The translations under genes were made by a program, and so were the position numbers. DNA of 64,000 bases, taken from positions 1 to 64,000 of the forward strand of contig NW_027437467.1 in NCBI RefSeq assembly GCF_964204645.1, given 5' to 3'. Of this stretch, positions 21,301 through 31,944 are shown in pieces. The notes beneath the pieces were generated by a model. That model searched no databases and was not told the DNA's origin. It saw only the letters and a program-made list of their open reading frames with translations. The stretch's first letter is position 1. Each line of letters begins with the position of its first letter. This DNA comes from Tubulanus polymorphus (lineage: Eukaryota; Nemertea; Palaeonemertea; Tubulaniformes; Tubulanidae).

Positions 21301-23725
21301 AACGTCCGATCTGGTGACAAAACGTGAGGTAGTTAGCGCGGCGTCGAAGTTATATGATCCGCTTGGTTTTCTGGCCCCCGTACAGGTCAGGGCTAAGATG
21401 TACATCCAGGAACTCTGGAAACTTAATCTAGGCTGGGACGACCCAGTACAGGACGAATCAATGCGAGAAAAATGGTTCTCGATTCGGAATGATTTGTCAC
21501 GTGCGTCAGAAATTGTGTTATCAAGGAAATACTTAAGTCAACCGCAAACCCAGAATTATGAAATACACGTGTTTGCTGATAGTAGCAAAGCAGCATTTGG
21601 AGCTGTGGTTTATTTACGAAACCAGCATGATACATCGTTTGTTATGTCTAAGACACGTGTCGCACCAGTAAAGGAATTAACTATTCCACGACTGGAATTA
21701 CTTGCTGCTTTGACCGGTTCGAAGCTTATCGATTATGTAACTGAATCGCTCGGTTCCGAAATCGCTATAACCAAAAAAGTGCTTTGGAGCGATAGTCAGA
21801 TTGTGCTTTGTTGGTTGAACTCCGATCGAAAGTTACCAGTATTCGTCAGCAACCGCGTGAAACAGATTAAATCTATCAAAATTGACGAGTACCGCTACTG
21901 CCCGACGTCTGATAATCCGGCAGACATACTATCGCGTGGAATCGACTCCGAGAAACTACGGCATTCTAATTTGTGGTGGTTTGGCCCCGAATGGCTGAAA
22001 CATGGCGACTGGCCCGTGGATAAATTATACGCTGACACTAGCACAGTTAATATCCTCCACATCAACGATCCTCAACCCGGGCAGGTTGAAGACGCGGAGG
22101 ACGAACGGATTGGTTTGGTAGAAATAATCGACATTGAACGATTCATAGAGTTGGGATCATTATTACGTGTCACCGCTTACGTTTTCTTGTTTGTCGCGAA
22201 ACTTCAACGCCAGACAGATCGGTCCGCCGAGGATCTGACGCCGGATGATATAGCCCGAGCTAGAACGGCGTGGATTAAAGCTGTGCAAAATGCTAATTAT
22301 TCGAATGAAATTTTCGTGCTGCAGGGTAATCATGCAAAATCGCGAGCGCCCCTGACAAAACAGCTACGGTTGTTTATTGGCGATGATAGTTTGTTGAGAG
22401 TTGGAGGGAGACTCCATAACGCCCCGATTGATTATGGCGCGAAATTCCCAATATTACTACCCCCGAAAGGGCGATTTACCGAGTTAACTGTGATTGATGC
22501 TCACGCGAGAGCACTTCATTTGGGTACAGAATCAACGATTAACCGTATTCGACAAACGTATTGGATTCAAAGTATCAGGAAAGTCGTTAAATCTCTGTTG
22601 CGAAAATGTTACAATTGCAAAATCACTAGTGGTCAGCCATACCCACTACCGGACCCTGCACCGTTGCAGAAGAGCAGGCTGACAGATGCCCCTCCCTTTA
22701 CCGTAACGGGAGTGGATTTCACCGGACATTTGTTCGTGAGAGATAACAACAGAGAAGCGAAAGCGTATATTATCTTGTTTACATGTGCGAACACACGTGC
22801 CGTTCATCTCGAGGTTGTTTCTGATATGTCGTGTGCCACATTTCTTCTCGCCTTCCGACGTTTCGCCGCACGTCGATCCTTACCCCAAAAGTTGATAAGT
22901 GATAATGGATCGGCATTCGTGGCCGCGGCGGGAGAAATAAAGAAGCTTCTCGATATTCATTCGGTTCGAAAATACATGCTCGAGAAAAATGTTGAATGGG
23001 TATTTATACCAAAGGCCGCCCCATGGCATGGTGGCTTTTGGGAACGTTTAGTTGGACTTACGAAACAAGTTCTGAAACGTGTTTTAGTCCGCGCATACAT
23101 ATCGATGTCTGAACTTATTACGCTCGTCGCGGAAATCGAAATGGTGATCAACAACCGCCCGCTTACGTATTTGTCCGATGACGTAACTGATCCAGAACCG
23201 CTAACACCATCGCACCTCCTTCACGGACGAGTTATGTCGAATCTACCGCACCTATCTGATACCGATGCTATCAGTGATCCGGAGTATGGTGTTTCGATAA
23301 ACACACAAAACCTCCAGAAACGCGCACAAAGAGTGATGGAACTCTTCGAACATTTTCGGTCTCGTTGGACCAACGAATACGTTATTGCGCTACGTGAACG
23401 ACATCTGTCCATGCGAAATAATGGCAGAACAAGCGAGATTCGATCAGGAGACGTTGTACTCGTACACGACGACCAAAAACGTAGAATTAACTGGAAGCTT
23501 GCTATCGTAACGAAACTGAACTACGGGAACGACGGCGCAGTTCGTTCAGCAGAAATTAGAATGGGCACTACAAATACTAGCCGACCTATAAATAAACTGT
23601 TCCCGCTTGAAATTAACACCGATATGGACTTTAAAGAGCCTGGCCCCGTTATAGCCTCTGATCCGCGACCCGTGCGAAACGCAGCGCGAAAGGCTCGTGC
23701 AAAAATCGTCGAATGTTTGAAATAG
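18392..23725 (+). CDS. BEL/Pao Gag-Pol polyprotein
   Basis: Single frame of 1777 codons ending TAG. I take the ATG at 18392; an in-frame GTG at 18374 lies inside the primer site and is unlikely to be used. Residues 10-100 look helical. A DUF1759-like Gag core runs from about 131 to 290. Three CX2CX3HX4C zinc knuckles span 332-393 and should bind element RNA. The protease motif is LLDEGS with D472, so it is D-E-G rather than D-S/T-G. The RT (about 750-925) has D815 and YVDN at 891-894. RNase H has D1063, E1102, D1134 and D1178. The integrase has an H2C2 zinc site (about H1371/H1376, C1406, C1409) and D1442, D1504, E1551. A DUF5641-like domain covers about 1658-1745. The chain is uninterrupted and the length is typical of the family. 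Proteolysis should release the mature capsid and enzymes; cleavage sites are not evident. Confidence 0.95.
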   Translation: MEDTQLNRSTITRTAIRQKVDDLVVKSSTIVEDFRTTEDDVDLLNIYIEQITEKLSRLEKLDSTIEDLTPLTHLSDTIQEAEDFRSSVIEKRGRIIRFVEKAKHTTQPHNSSMNNSGASATPFRPNKVNLPKLTLAKFDGDLLKWQEFIDGFNSAVNDDPNLDDVVKFQYLRAQLNGEAYRTIEGLALTASNDANALQVLIKRYGQPQIIISAYMRALWELSRPTEDMQSLMEFSDKLETYIRGLSALGKNEDSYGDLLTPIILDKLPGMIRRQITRDNNGANWNLQSLRDALSREITAFQAGVSVYPETAHLGTTSAFHVGNAIKRKPLKCTFCKGTHFASDCVLVTEPEKRLDIVKRDKLCFNCMGTHRSRDCKSKNTCKKCRGKHHTLLCGSSLTETREISTKNRPQNPQNGSRSDSHDVKTVHQTYAGAQQPRPDGPILLKTAVAEIFSPSTSANNRSNGRKINILLDEGSHRSFITTRISVSLNLPHLGQEEINLATFGEQLAGRRLLQRTNFNIASSEGSPILIEALVIPTISTPISNLVNNKVLDLPHLRNLTLAEQPSSITGDFDIDVLIGADYYWSIVGDNTVKGYGPTAVSSRIGYLLSGPIPSHTLLTGVRNSTVLNVSCVRNMDLNSHRGEEVSLQSFWDLETIGIKDDASLIKNRGLAYSDYIKTHLTVDSDGRYTAKLPWKESHAPLPDNRHVAEARTRSMIRRLSAEMRTVYDAIIEEQLSRDFIEDVTHDISSIGHYLPHRGVKKDSTTTPLRIVFDCSCRVGSEPSLNDCLETGPPLLNDLVSILLRFRLYSTGISTDIEKAFLQIRLHEHDRKYTKFLWLTDPNDPESDFKVLQFKSILFGAVSSPFVLNATVKSHLANYDCETAGKLAENIYVDNIVTGVTSEDKAINFYAQSNEIMNSAGLALRAWATNCQRLRNLASSDGVAESKPIANVLGIRWDTHNDTLSIKVDDGTSDLVTKREVVSAASKLYDPLGFLAPVQVRAKMYIQELWKLNLGWDDPVQDESMREKWFSIRNDLSRASEIVLSRKYLSQPQTQNYEIHVFADSSKAAFGAVVYLRNQHDTSFVMSKTRVAPVKELTIPRLELLAALTGSKLIDYVTESLGSEIAITKKVLWSDSQIVLCWLNSDRKLPVFVSNRVKQIKSIKIDEYRYCPTSDNPADILSRGIDSEKLRHSNLWWFGPEWLKHGDWPVDKLYADTSTVNILHINDPQPGQVEDAEDERIGLVEIIDIERFIELGSLLRVTAYVFLFVAKLQRQTDRSAEDLTPDDIARARTAWIKAVQNANYSNEIFVLQGNHAKSRAPLTKQLRLFIGDDSLLRVGGRLHNAPIDYGAKFPILLPPKGRFTELTVIDAHARALHLGTESTINRIRQTYWIQSIRKVVKSLLRKCYNCKITSGQPYPLPDPAPLQKSRLTDAPPFTVTGVDFTGHLFVRDNNREAKAYIILFTCANTRAVHLEVVSDMSCATFLLAFRRFAARRSLPQKLISDNGSAFVAAAGEIKKLLDIHSVRKYMLEKNVEWVFIPKAAPWHGGFWERLVGLTKQVLKRVLVRAYISMSELITLVAEIEMVINNRPLTYLSDDVTDPEPLTPSHLLHGRVMSNLPHLSDTDAISDPEYGVSINTQNLQKRAQRVMELFEHFRSRWTNEYVIALRERHLSMRNNGRTSEIRSGDVVLVHDDQKRRINWKLAIVTKLNYGNDGAVRSAEIRMGTTNTSRPINKLFPLEINTDMDFKEPGPVIASDPRPVRNAARKARAKIVECLK

Positions 23726-23897
23726 TTGCATAATAGTTACTATCAATGCCTGAATTTACTATTTAATCGTATTTTGAATTAACGTTTAGTTGTTTATTGA
23801 TTTCCATAAGCTTTATTTACTTAATCCATTGTAATGATTAGTCATATATCTCTCCGTTCTTACTCTTTATTTGTTTACCTTTGTCGCCCCGGAGAAA
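23726..23897 (+). other. 3' untranslated region of the retroelement
   Basis: 172 bp, AT-rich, between the Gag-Pol stop and the 3' LTR. No open frame of note and no env. It ends TTTGTCGCCCCGGAGAAA directly at the LTR. Confidence 0.85.
23891..23897 (+). promoter_or_regulatory. Polypurine tract, plus-strand primer site
   Basis: GGAGAAA abuts the 3' LTR, the position required for the RNase H-resistant primer that starts plus-strand DNA. At 7 nt it is short, and it is preceded by CCCC rather than purines, so the effective primer may be weak or its extent misjudged. Confidence 0.6.
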
Positions 23898-24139
23898 TGT
23901 CGAGAACAGGATGTTTATGTAAAAATGTCAGTAACCATATAGTGTTCACTCCCCCTTAGCCTATGTAGCGAATCATCATATATATTAGCATGCGCATGTG
24001 CAGTCGGGACAGGTGGTTAGCCTGTGTGTGACCGAAATAAACGAGTATCTTATGATCTGTAGACTGAACCCGTCGTGTTTTTAGTCTTTCTCTTCCTTTA
24101 TCTCCGAACCTGGTCTTCTTTGTGACTCGCAACGCCACA
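23898..24139 (+). repeat. 3' LTR (242 bp)
   Basis: Copy of 18124-18365 displaced by 5774 bp, with no difference found. LTRs are identical at insertion, so zero differences in 242 bp implies a recent insertion, or recent homogenisation by gene conversion. Confidence 0.95.
24036..24041 (+). terminator. AATAAA poly(A) signal in 3' LTR
   Basis: Same motif and context as in the 5' LTR. Here it would end the element transcript, with cleavage expected 10-30 nt downstream near GATCTGTAGACTGAACC. This is motif evidence only. Confidence 0.45.
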
Positions 24140-24144
24140 CGCCG
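24140..24144 (+). repeat. Target-site duplication, right copy (CGCCG)
   Basis: Directly follows the ACA end of the 3' LTR and matches 18119-18123. The interrupted monomer resumes here and completes at 24174. Confidence 0.93.
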
Positions 24145-26038
24145 AACGACGTTTTCGCGTCGAAAAGTGCTTTTCCTGACGATTTGAGCGCTTTTACGCA
24201 TCGGCATTGTCGTTTTTCCGATAGGGGGAATATTTGATAAGAAAACGTATTTTCTCGCGCTGAACTACGTTTTCGCGTCGAAAAGTGCTTTTCCTGACGA
24301 TTTGAGCGCTTTTACGCATCGACATTGTCGTTTTACCGATAGTGAGAATATTCGATACGAAAACGTCTTTTCTCGCGCCGAACGACGTTTTCGCGTCGAA
24401 AAGTGCTTTTCCTGACGATTTGAGCGCTTTTACGCATCGACATTGTCGTTTTACCGATAGTGAGAATATTCGATACGAAAACGTCTTTTCTCGCGCCGAA
24501 CGACGTTTTCGCGTCGAAAAGTGCTTTTCCTGACGATTTGAGCGCTTTTACGCATCGACATTGTCGTTTTACCGATAGTGAGAATATTCGATACGAAAAC
24601 GTCTTTTCTCGCGCCGAACGACGTTTTCGCGTCGAAAAGTGCTTTTCCTGACGATTTGAGCGCTTTTACGCATCGACATTGTCGTTTTACCGATAGTGAG
24701 AATATTCGATACGAAAACGTCTTTTCTCGCGCTGAACGACGTTTTCGCGTCAAAAAGTGCTTTTCCTGACGATTTGAGCGCTTTTACGCATCGGCATTGT
24801 CGTTTTTCCGATAGGGGGAATATTCGAAAAGAAAACGTCTTTTCTCGCGCTGAGCGACGTTTTCGCGTCGAAAAGTGCTTTTCCTGACGATTTGAGCGCT
24901 TTTACGCATCGGCATTGTCGTTTTTCCGATAGGGGGAATATTCGAAAAGAAAACGTCTTTTCTCGCGCTGAGCGACGTTTTCGCGTCGAAAAGTGCTTTT
25001 CCTGACGATTTGAGCGCTTTTACGCATCGGCATTGTCGTTTTTCCGATAGGGGGAATATTCGAAAAGAAAACGTCTTTTCTCGCGCTGAACTACGTTTTC
25101 GCGTCGAAAAGTGCTTTTCCTGACGATTTGAGCGCTTTTACGCTTCGACATTGTCGTTTTACCGATAGTGAGAATATTCGATACGAAAACGTCTTTTCTC
25201 GCGCTGAACGACGTTTTCGCGTCGAAAAGTGCTTTTCCTGATGATTTGAGCGCTTTTACGCATCGACATTGTTGTTTTTTCCGATAGGGGGAATATTCGA
25301 AAAGAAAACGTCTTTTCTCGCGCTGAACGACGTTTTCGCGTCGAAAAGTGCTTTTCCTGACGATTTGAGCCCTTTTACGCATCGGCATTGTCGTTTTTAC
25401 GATAGGGCGAATATTCGATACGAAAACGTCTTTTCTCGCGCTGAGCGACGTTTTCGCGTCGAAAAGTGCTTTTCCTGACGATTTGAGCGCTTTTACGCAT
25501 CGACATTGTCGTTTTTCCGATAGGGGGAATATTCGATAAGAAAACGTCTTTTCTCGCGCTGAACTACGTTTTCGAGTCGAAAAGTGCTTTTCCTGACGAT
25601 TTCAGCGCTTTTACACATCGACATTGTCGTTTTACCGATAGGGAGAATATTCGACACGAAAACGTCTTTTCTCGCGCTGAACGACGTTTTCGCGTCGAAA
25701 AGTGCTTTTCCTGACGATTTGAGCGCTTTTACGCATCGACATTGTCGTTTTTCCGATAGGGGGAATATTCGATACGAAAACGTCTTTTCTCGCGCTGAGC
25801 GACGTTTTCGCGTCGAAAAGTGCTTTTCCTTATGATTTGAGCGCTTTTACGCATCGACATTGTTGTTTTTTTTCCGATAGGGGGAATATTCGATACGAAA
25901 AGGTCTTTTCTCGCGCTGAACGACGTTTTCGCGTCGAAAAGTGCTTTTCCTGACGATTTGAGCGCTTTTACGCATCGACATTGTCGTTTTTCCGATAGGG
26001 GGAATATTCGAAAAGAAAACGTCTTTTCTCGCGCTGAG
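24145..26038. repeat. Satellite segment right of the insertion
   Basis: After a TTTGATAAG unit containing AAAACGTATTTTC, three nearly identical GTGAG/GATACG/CCGAACG units start at 24342, 24460 and 24578. The 24.7-25.4 kb part follows the same order as 5.95-6.7 kb (shift 18745 bp), with CCTGATG/TTGTTG at about 25239-25274. A CCTTATG unit with an 8-T run is at about 25829-25873. Confidence 0.65.
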
Positions 26039-28991
26039 CGACGTTTTCGCGTCGAAAAGTGCTTTTCCTGACGATTTGAGCGCTTTTACGCATCGACATT
26101 GTCGTTTTTCCGATAGGGGGAATATTCGATAAGAAAACGTCTTTTCTCGCGCTGAACTACGTTTTCGCGTCGAAAAGTGCTTTTCCTGACGATTTGAGCG
26201 CTTTTACGCATCGACATTGTCGTTTTACCGATAGGGAGAATATTCGACACGAAAACGTCTTTTCTCGCGCTGAACGACGTTTTCGCGTCGAAAAGTGCTT
26301 TTCCTGACGATTTGAGCGCTTTTACGCATCGACATTGTCGTTTTTCCGATAGGGGGAATATTCGATAAGAAAACGACTTTTCTCGCGCTGAACTACGTTT
26401 TCGCGTCGAAAAGTGCTTTTCCTGACGATTTGAGCGCTTTTACGCATCGACATTGTCGTTTTACCGATAGGGAGAATATTCGACACGAAAACGTCTTTTC
26501 TCGCGCTGAACGACGTTTTCGCGTCGAAAAGTGCTTTTCCTGACGATTTGAGCGCTTTTACGCATCGACATTGTCGTTTTTCCGATAGGGGGAATATTCG
26601 ATACGAAAACGTCTTTTCTCGCGCTGAGCGACGTTTTCGCGTCGAAAAGTGCTTTTCCTTATGATTTGAGCGCTTTTACGCATCGACATTGTTGTTTTTT
26701 TTCCGATAGGGGGAATATTCGATACGAAAAGGTCTTTTCTCGCGCTGAACGACGTTTTCGCGTCGAAAAGTGCTTTTCCTGACGATTTGAGCGCTTTTAC
26801 GCATCGACATTGTCGTTTTTCCGATAGGGGGAATATTCGATAAGAAAACGTCTTTTCTCGCGCTGAACTACGTTTTCGCGTCGAAAAGTGCTTTTCCTGA
26901 CGATTTGAGCGCTTTTACGCATCGACATTGTCGTTTTTCCGATAGGGGGAATATTCGAAAAGAAAACGTCTTTTCTCGCGCAGAGCGACGTTTTCGCGTC
27001 GAAAAGTGCTTTTCCTGACGATTTGAGCGCTTTTACGCATCGGCATTGTCGTTTTTCCGATAGGGGGAATATTCGAAAAGAAAACATCTTTTCTCGCGCC
27101 GAGCGACGTTTTCGCGTCGAAAAGTGCTTTTCCTGACGATTTGAGCGCTTTTACGCATCGACATTGTCGTTTTACCGATAGGGAGAATATTCGACACGAA
27201 AACGTCTTTTCTCGCGCTGAACGACGTTTTCGCGTCGAAAAGTGCTTTTCCTGACGATTTGAGCGCTTTTACGCATCGACATTGTCGTTTTACCGATAGT
27301 GAGAATATTCGATACGAAAAGGTCTTTTCTCGCGCTGAATGACGTTTTCGCGTCGAAAAGTGCTTTTCCAGACGATTTGAGCGCTTTTACGCATCGACAT
27401 TGTCGTTTTACCGATAGTGAGAATATTCGATACGAAAACGTCTTTTCTCGCGCTGAACGACGTTTTCGCGTCGAAAAGTGCTTTTCCTGACGATTTGAGC
27501 GCTTTTACGCATCGACATTGTCGTTTTTCCGATAGGGGGAATATTCGATAAGAAAACGTCTTTTCTCGCGCTGAACTACGTTTTCGCGTCGAAAAGTGCT
27601 TTTCCTGACGATTTGAGCGCTTTTACGCATCGACATTGTCGTTTTTCCGATAGGGAGAATATTCGACACGAAAACGTCTTTTCTCGCGCCGAACGACGTT
27701 TTCGCGTCGAAAAGTGCTTTTCCTGACGATTTGAGCGCTTTTACGCATCGACATTGTCGTTTTACCGATAGAGGGAATATTCGATACGAAAACGACTTTT
27801 CTCGCGCTGAACGACGTTTTCGGGTCGAAAAGTGCTTTTCCTGACGATTTGAGCGCTTTTACGCATCGACATTGTCGTTTTTCCGATAGGGGGAATATTC
27901 GATACGAAAACGTCTTTTCTCGCGCTGAGCGACGTTTTCGCGTCGAAAAGTGCTTTTCCTGACGATTTGAGCGCTTTTACGCATCGGCATTGTCGTTTTT
28001 ACGATAGGGCGAATATTCGATACGAAAACGTCTTTTCTCGCGCTGAGCGACGTTTTCGCGTCGAAAAGTGCTTTTCCTGACGATTTGAGCGCTTTTACGC
28101 ATCGACATTGTCGTTTTTCCGATAGGGGGAATATTCGATAAGAAAAGGTCTTTTCTCGCGCTGAACGACGTTTTCGCGTCGAAAAGTGCTTTTCCTGACG
28201 ATTTGAGCGCTTTTACGCATCGACATTGTCGTTTTTCCGATAGGGGGAATATTCGAAAAGAAAACGACTTTTCTCGCGCTGAGCGACGTTTTCGCGTCGA
28301 AAAGTGCTTTTCCTGACGATTTGAGCGCTTTTACGCATCGGCATTGTCGTTTTTCCGATAGGGGGAATATTCGAAAAGAAAACGTCTTTTCTCGCGCTGA
28401 GCGACGTTTTCGCGTCGAAAAGTGCTTTTACTGACGATTTGAGCGCTTTTACGCATCGACATTGTCGTTTTACCGATAGGGAGAATATTCGACACGAAAA
28501 CGTCTTTTCTCGCGCTGAACGACGTTTTCGCGTCGAAAAGTGCTTTTCCTGACGATTTGAGCGCTTTTACGCATCGGCATTGTCGTTTTTCCGATACGGG
28601 GAATATTCGAAAAGAAAACGTCTTTTCTCGCGCAGAGCGACGTTTTCGCGTCGAAAAGTGCTTTTCCTGACGATTTGAGCGCTTTTACGCATCGACATTG
28701 TCGTTTTACCGATAGGGAGAATATTCGATACGAAAACGTCTTTTCTCGCGCTGAACGACGTTTTCGCGTCGAAAAGTGCTTTTCCTGACGATTTGAGCGC
28801 TTTTACGCATCGGCATTGTCGTTTTTCCGATAGGGAGAATATTCGACACGAAAACGTCTTTTCTCGCGCTGAACGACGTTTTCGCGTCGAAAAGTGCTTT
28901 TCCTGACGATTTGAGCGCTTTTACGCATCGACATTGTCGTTTTACCGATAGGGAGAATATTCGATACGAAAACGTCTTTTCTCGCGCTGAA
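26039..28991. repeat. Higher-order repeat, 2953 bp, copy 1
   Basis: 25 monomers (2950 bp) plus 3 extra T in one unit near 26695. It is repeated immediately at 28992. Diagnostic singletons present in both copies are AAAAGGTC with GCTGAATGACG (27319/30272), GTGCTTTTCCAGACG (27361/30314), ATAGAGGGAATA (27769/30722), CGATACGGGG (28594/31547) and GTGCTTTTACTGACG (28424/31377). The left border is near 26039, where the match stops abruptly. Confidence 0.85.
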
Positions 28992-31944
28992 CGACGTTTT
29001 CGCGTCGAAAAGTGCTTTTCCTGACGATTTGAGCGCTTTTATGCATCGACATTGTCGTTTTTCCGATAGGGGGAATATTCGATAAGAAAACGTCTTTTCT
29101 CGCGCTGAACTACGTTTTCGCGTCGAAAAGTGCTTTTCCTGACGATTTGAGCGCTTTTACGCATCGACATTGTCGTTTTACCGATAGGGAGAATATTCGA
29201 CACGAAAACGTCTTTTCTCGCGCTGAACGACGTTTTCGCGTCGAAAAGTGCTTTTCCTGACGATTTGAGCGCTTTTACGCATCGACATTGTCGTTTTTCC
29301 GATAGGGGGAATATTCGATAAGAAAACGACTTTTCTCGCGCTGAACTACGTTTTCGCGTCGAAAAGTGCTTTTCCTGACGATTTGAGCGCTTTTACGCAT
29401 CGACATTGTCGTTTTACCGATAGGGAGAATATTCGACACGAAAACGTCTTTTCTCGCGCTGAACGACGTTTTCGCGTCGAAAAGTGCTTTTCCTGACGAT
29501 TTGAGCGCTTTTACGCATCGACATTGTCGTTTTTCCGATAGGGGGAATATTCGATACGAAAACGTCTTTTCTCGCGCTGAGCGACGTTTTCGCGTCGAAA
29601 AGTGCTTTTCCTTATGATTTGAGCGCTTTTACGCATCGACATTGTTGTTTTTTTTCCGATAGGGGGAATATTCGATACGAAAAGGTCTTTTCTCGCGCTG
29701 AACGACGTTTTCGCGTCGAAAAGTGCTTTTCCTGACGATTTGAGCGCTTTTACGCATCGACATTGTCGTTTTTCCGATAGGGGGAATATTCGATAAGAAA
29801 ACGTCTTTTCTCGCGCTGAACTACGTTTTCGCGTCGAAAAGTGCTTTTCCTGACGATTTGAGCGCTTTTACGCATCGACATTGTCGTTTTTCCGATAGGG
29901 GGAATATTCGAAAAGAAAACGTCTTTTCTCGCGCAGAGCGACGTTTTCGCGTCGAAAAGTGCTTTTCCTGACGATTTGAGCGCTTTTACGCATCGGCATT
30001 GTCGTTTTTCCGATAGGGGGAATATTCGAAAAGAAAACATCTTTTCTCGCGCCGAGCGACGTTTTCGCGTCGAAAAGTGCTTTTCCTGACGATTTGAGCG
30101 CTTTTACGCATCGACATTGTCGTTTTACCGATAGGGAGAATATTCGACACGAAAACGTCTTTTCTCGCGCTGAACGACGTTTTCGCGTCGAAAAGTGCTT
30201 TTCCTGACGATTTGAGCGCTTTTACGCATCGACATTGTCGTTTTACCGATAGTGAGAATATTCGATACGAAAAGGTCTTTTCTCGCGCTGAATGACGTTT
30301 TCGCGTCGAAAAGTGCTTTTCCAGACGATTTGAGCGCTTTTACGCATCGACATTGTCGTTTTACCGATAGTGAGAATATTCGATACGAAAACGTCTTTTC
30401 TCGCGCTGAACGACGTTTTCGCGTCGAAAAGTGCTTTTCCTGACGATTTGAGCGCTTTTACGCATCGACATTGTCGTTTTTCCGATAGGGGGAATATTCG
30501 ATAAGAAAACGTCTTTTCTCGCGCTGAACTACGTTTTCGCGTCGAAAAGTGCTTTTCCTGACGATTTGAGCGCTTTTACGCATCGACATTGTCGTTTTTC
30601 CGATAGGGAGAATATTCGACACGAAAACGTCTTTTCTCGCGCCGAACGACGTTTTCGCGTCGAAAAGTGCTTTTCCTGACGATTTGAGCGCTTTTACGCA
30701 TCGACATTGTCGTTTTACCGATAGAGGGAATATTCGATACGAAAACGACTTTTCTCGCGCTGAACGACGTTTTCGGGTCGAAAAGTGCTTTTCCTGACGA
30801 TTTGAGCGCTTTTACGCATCGACATTGTCGTTTTTCCGATAGGGGGAATATTCGATACGAAAACGTCTTTTCTCGCGCTGAGCGACGTTTTCGCGTCGAA
30901 AAGTGCTTTTCCTGACGATTTGAGCGCTTTTACGCATCGGCATTGTCGTTTTTACGATAGGGCGAATATTCGATACGAAAACGTCTTTTCTCGCGCTGAG
31001 CGACGTTTTCGCGTCGAAAAGTGCTTTTCCTGACGATTTGAGCGCTTTTACGCATCGACATTGTCGTTTTTCCGATAGGGGGAATATTCGATAAGAAAAG
31101 GTCTTTTCTCGCGCTGAACGACGTTTTCGCGTCGAAAAGTGCTTTTCCTGACGATTTGAGCGCTTTTACGCATCGACATTGTCGTTTTTCCGATAGGGGG
31201 AATATTCGAAAAGAAAACGACTTTTCTCGCGCTGAGCGACGTTTTCGCGTCGAAAAGTGCTTTTCCTGACGATTTGAGCGCTTTTACGCATCGGCATTGT
31301 CGTTTTTCCGATAGGGGGAATATTCGAAAAGAAAACGTCTTTTCTCGCGCTGAGCGACGTTTTCGCGTCGAAAAGTGCTTTTACTGACGATTTGAGCGCT
31401 TTTACGCATCGACATTGTCGTTTTACCGATAGGGAGAATATTCGACACGAAAACGTCTTTTCTCGCGCTGAACGACGTTTTCGCGTCGAAAAGTGCTTTT
31501 CCTGACGATTTGAGCGCTTTTACGCATCGGCATTGTCGTTTTTCCGATACGGGGAATATTCGAAAAGAAAACGTCTTTTCTCGCGCAGAGCGACGTTTTC
31601 GCGTCGAAAAGTGCTTTTCCTGACGATTTGAGCGCTTTTACGCATCGACATTGTCGTTTTACCGATAGGGAGAATATTCGATACGAAAACGTCTTTTCTC
31701 GCGCTGAACGACGTTTTCGCGTCGAAAAGTGCTTTTCCTGACGATTTGAGCGCTTTTACGCATCGGCATTGTCGTTTTTCCGATAGGGAGAATATTCGAC
31801 ACGAAAACGTCTTTTCTCGCGCTGAACGACGTTTTCGCGTCGAAAAGTGCTTTTCCTGACGATTTGAGCGCTTTTACGCATCGACATTGTCGTTTTACCG
31901 ATAGGGAGAATATTCGATACGAAAACGTCTTTTCTCGCGCTGAA
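28992..31944. repeat. Higher-order repeat, 2953 bp, copy 2
   Basis: Tandem copy of the preceding segment. The only difference I noticed is TTTTATGCAT at about 29036-29046 against TTTTACGCAT at 26083-26093. Such similarity over about 3 kb points to a very recent duplication, or to an assembly that split one unit into two. Confidence 0.85.

Larger units (their letters stand above)
18124..24139 (+). mobile_element. Full-length BEL/Pao LTR retrotransposon
   Basis: The element is 6016 bp, bounded by 242-bp direct LTRs beginning TGT and ending ACA and flanked by a perfect 5-bp target duplication. Internal order is primer-binding site, single Gag-Pol frame, short untranslated region, purine stretch, 3' LTR. 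A one-frame polyprotein, three CCHC-type knuckles, an integrase with H2C2 and D,D,E residues, and a DUF5641-like C-terminus place it in BEL/Pao rather than Gypsy or Copia. I found no stop or frameshift in the frame and no difference between the LTRs. It therefore looks young and possibly autonomous. There is no env frame: only 172 bp separate the stop codon from the 3' LTR. Confidence 0.95.

Noticed and set aside
19467-23746. Several 60-96-codon frames inside the element on both strands
   Set aside because: All overlap the well-supported Gag-Pol frame and show no domain or motif.
23726-23897. An env-like third gene
   Set aside because: Only 172 bp, AT-rich and full of stops.
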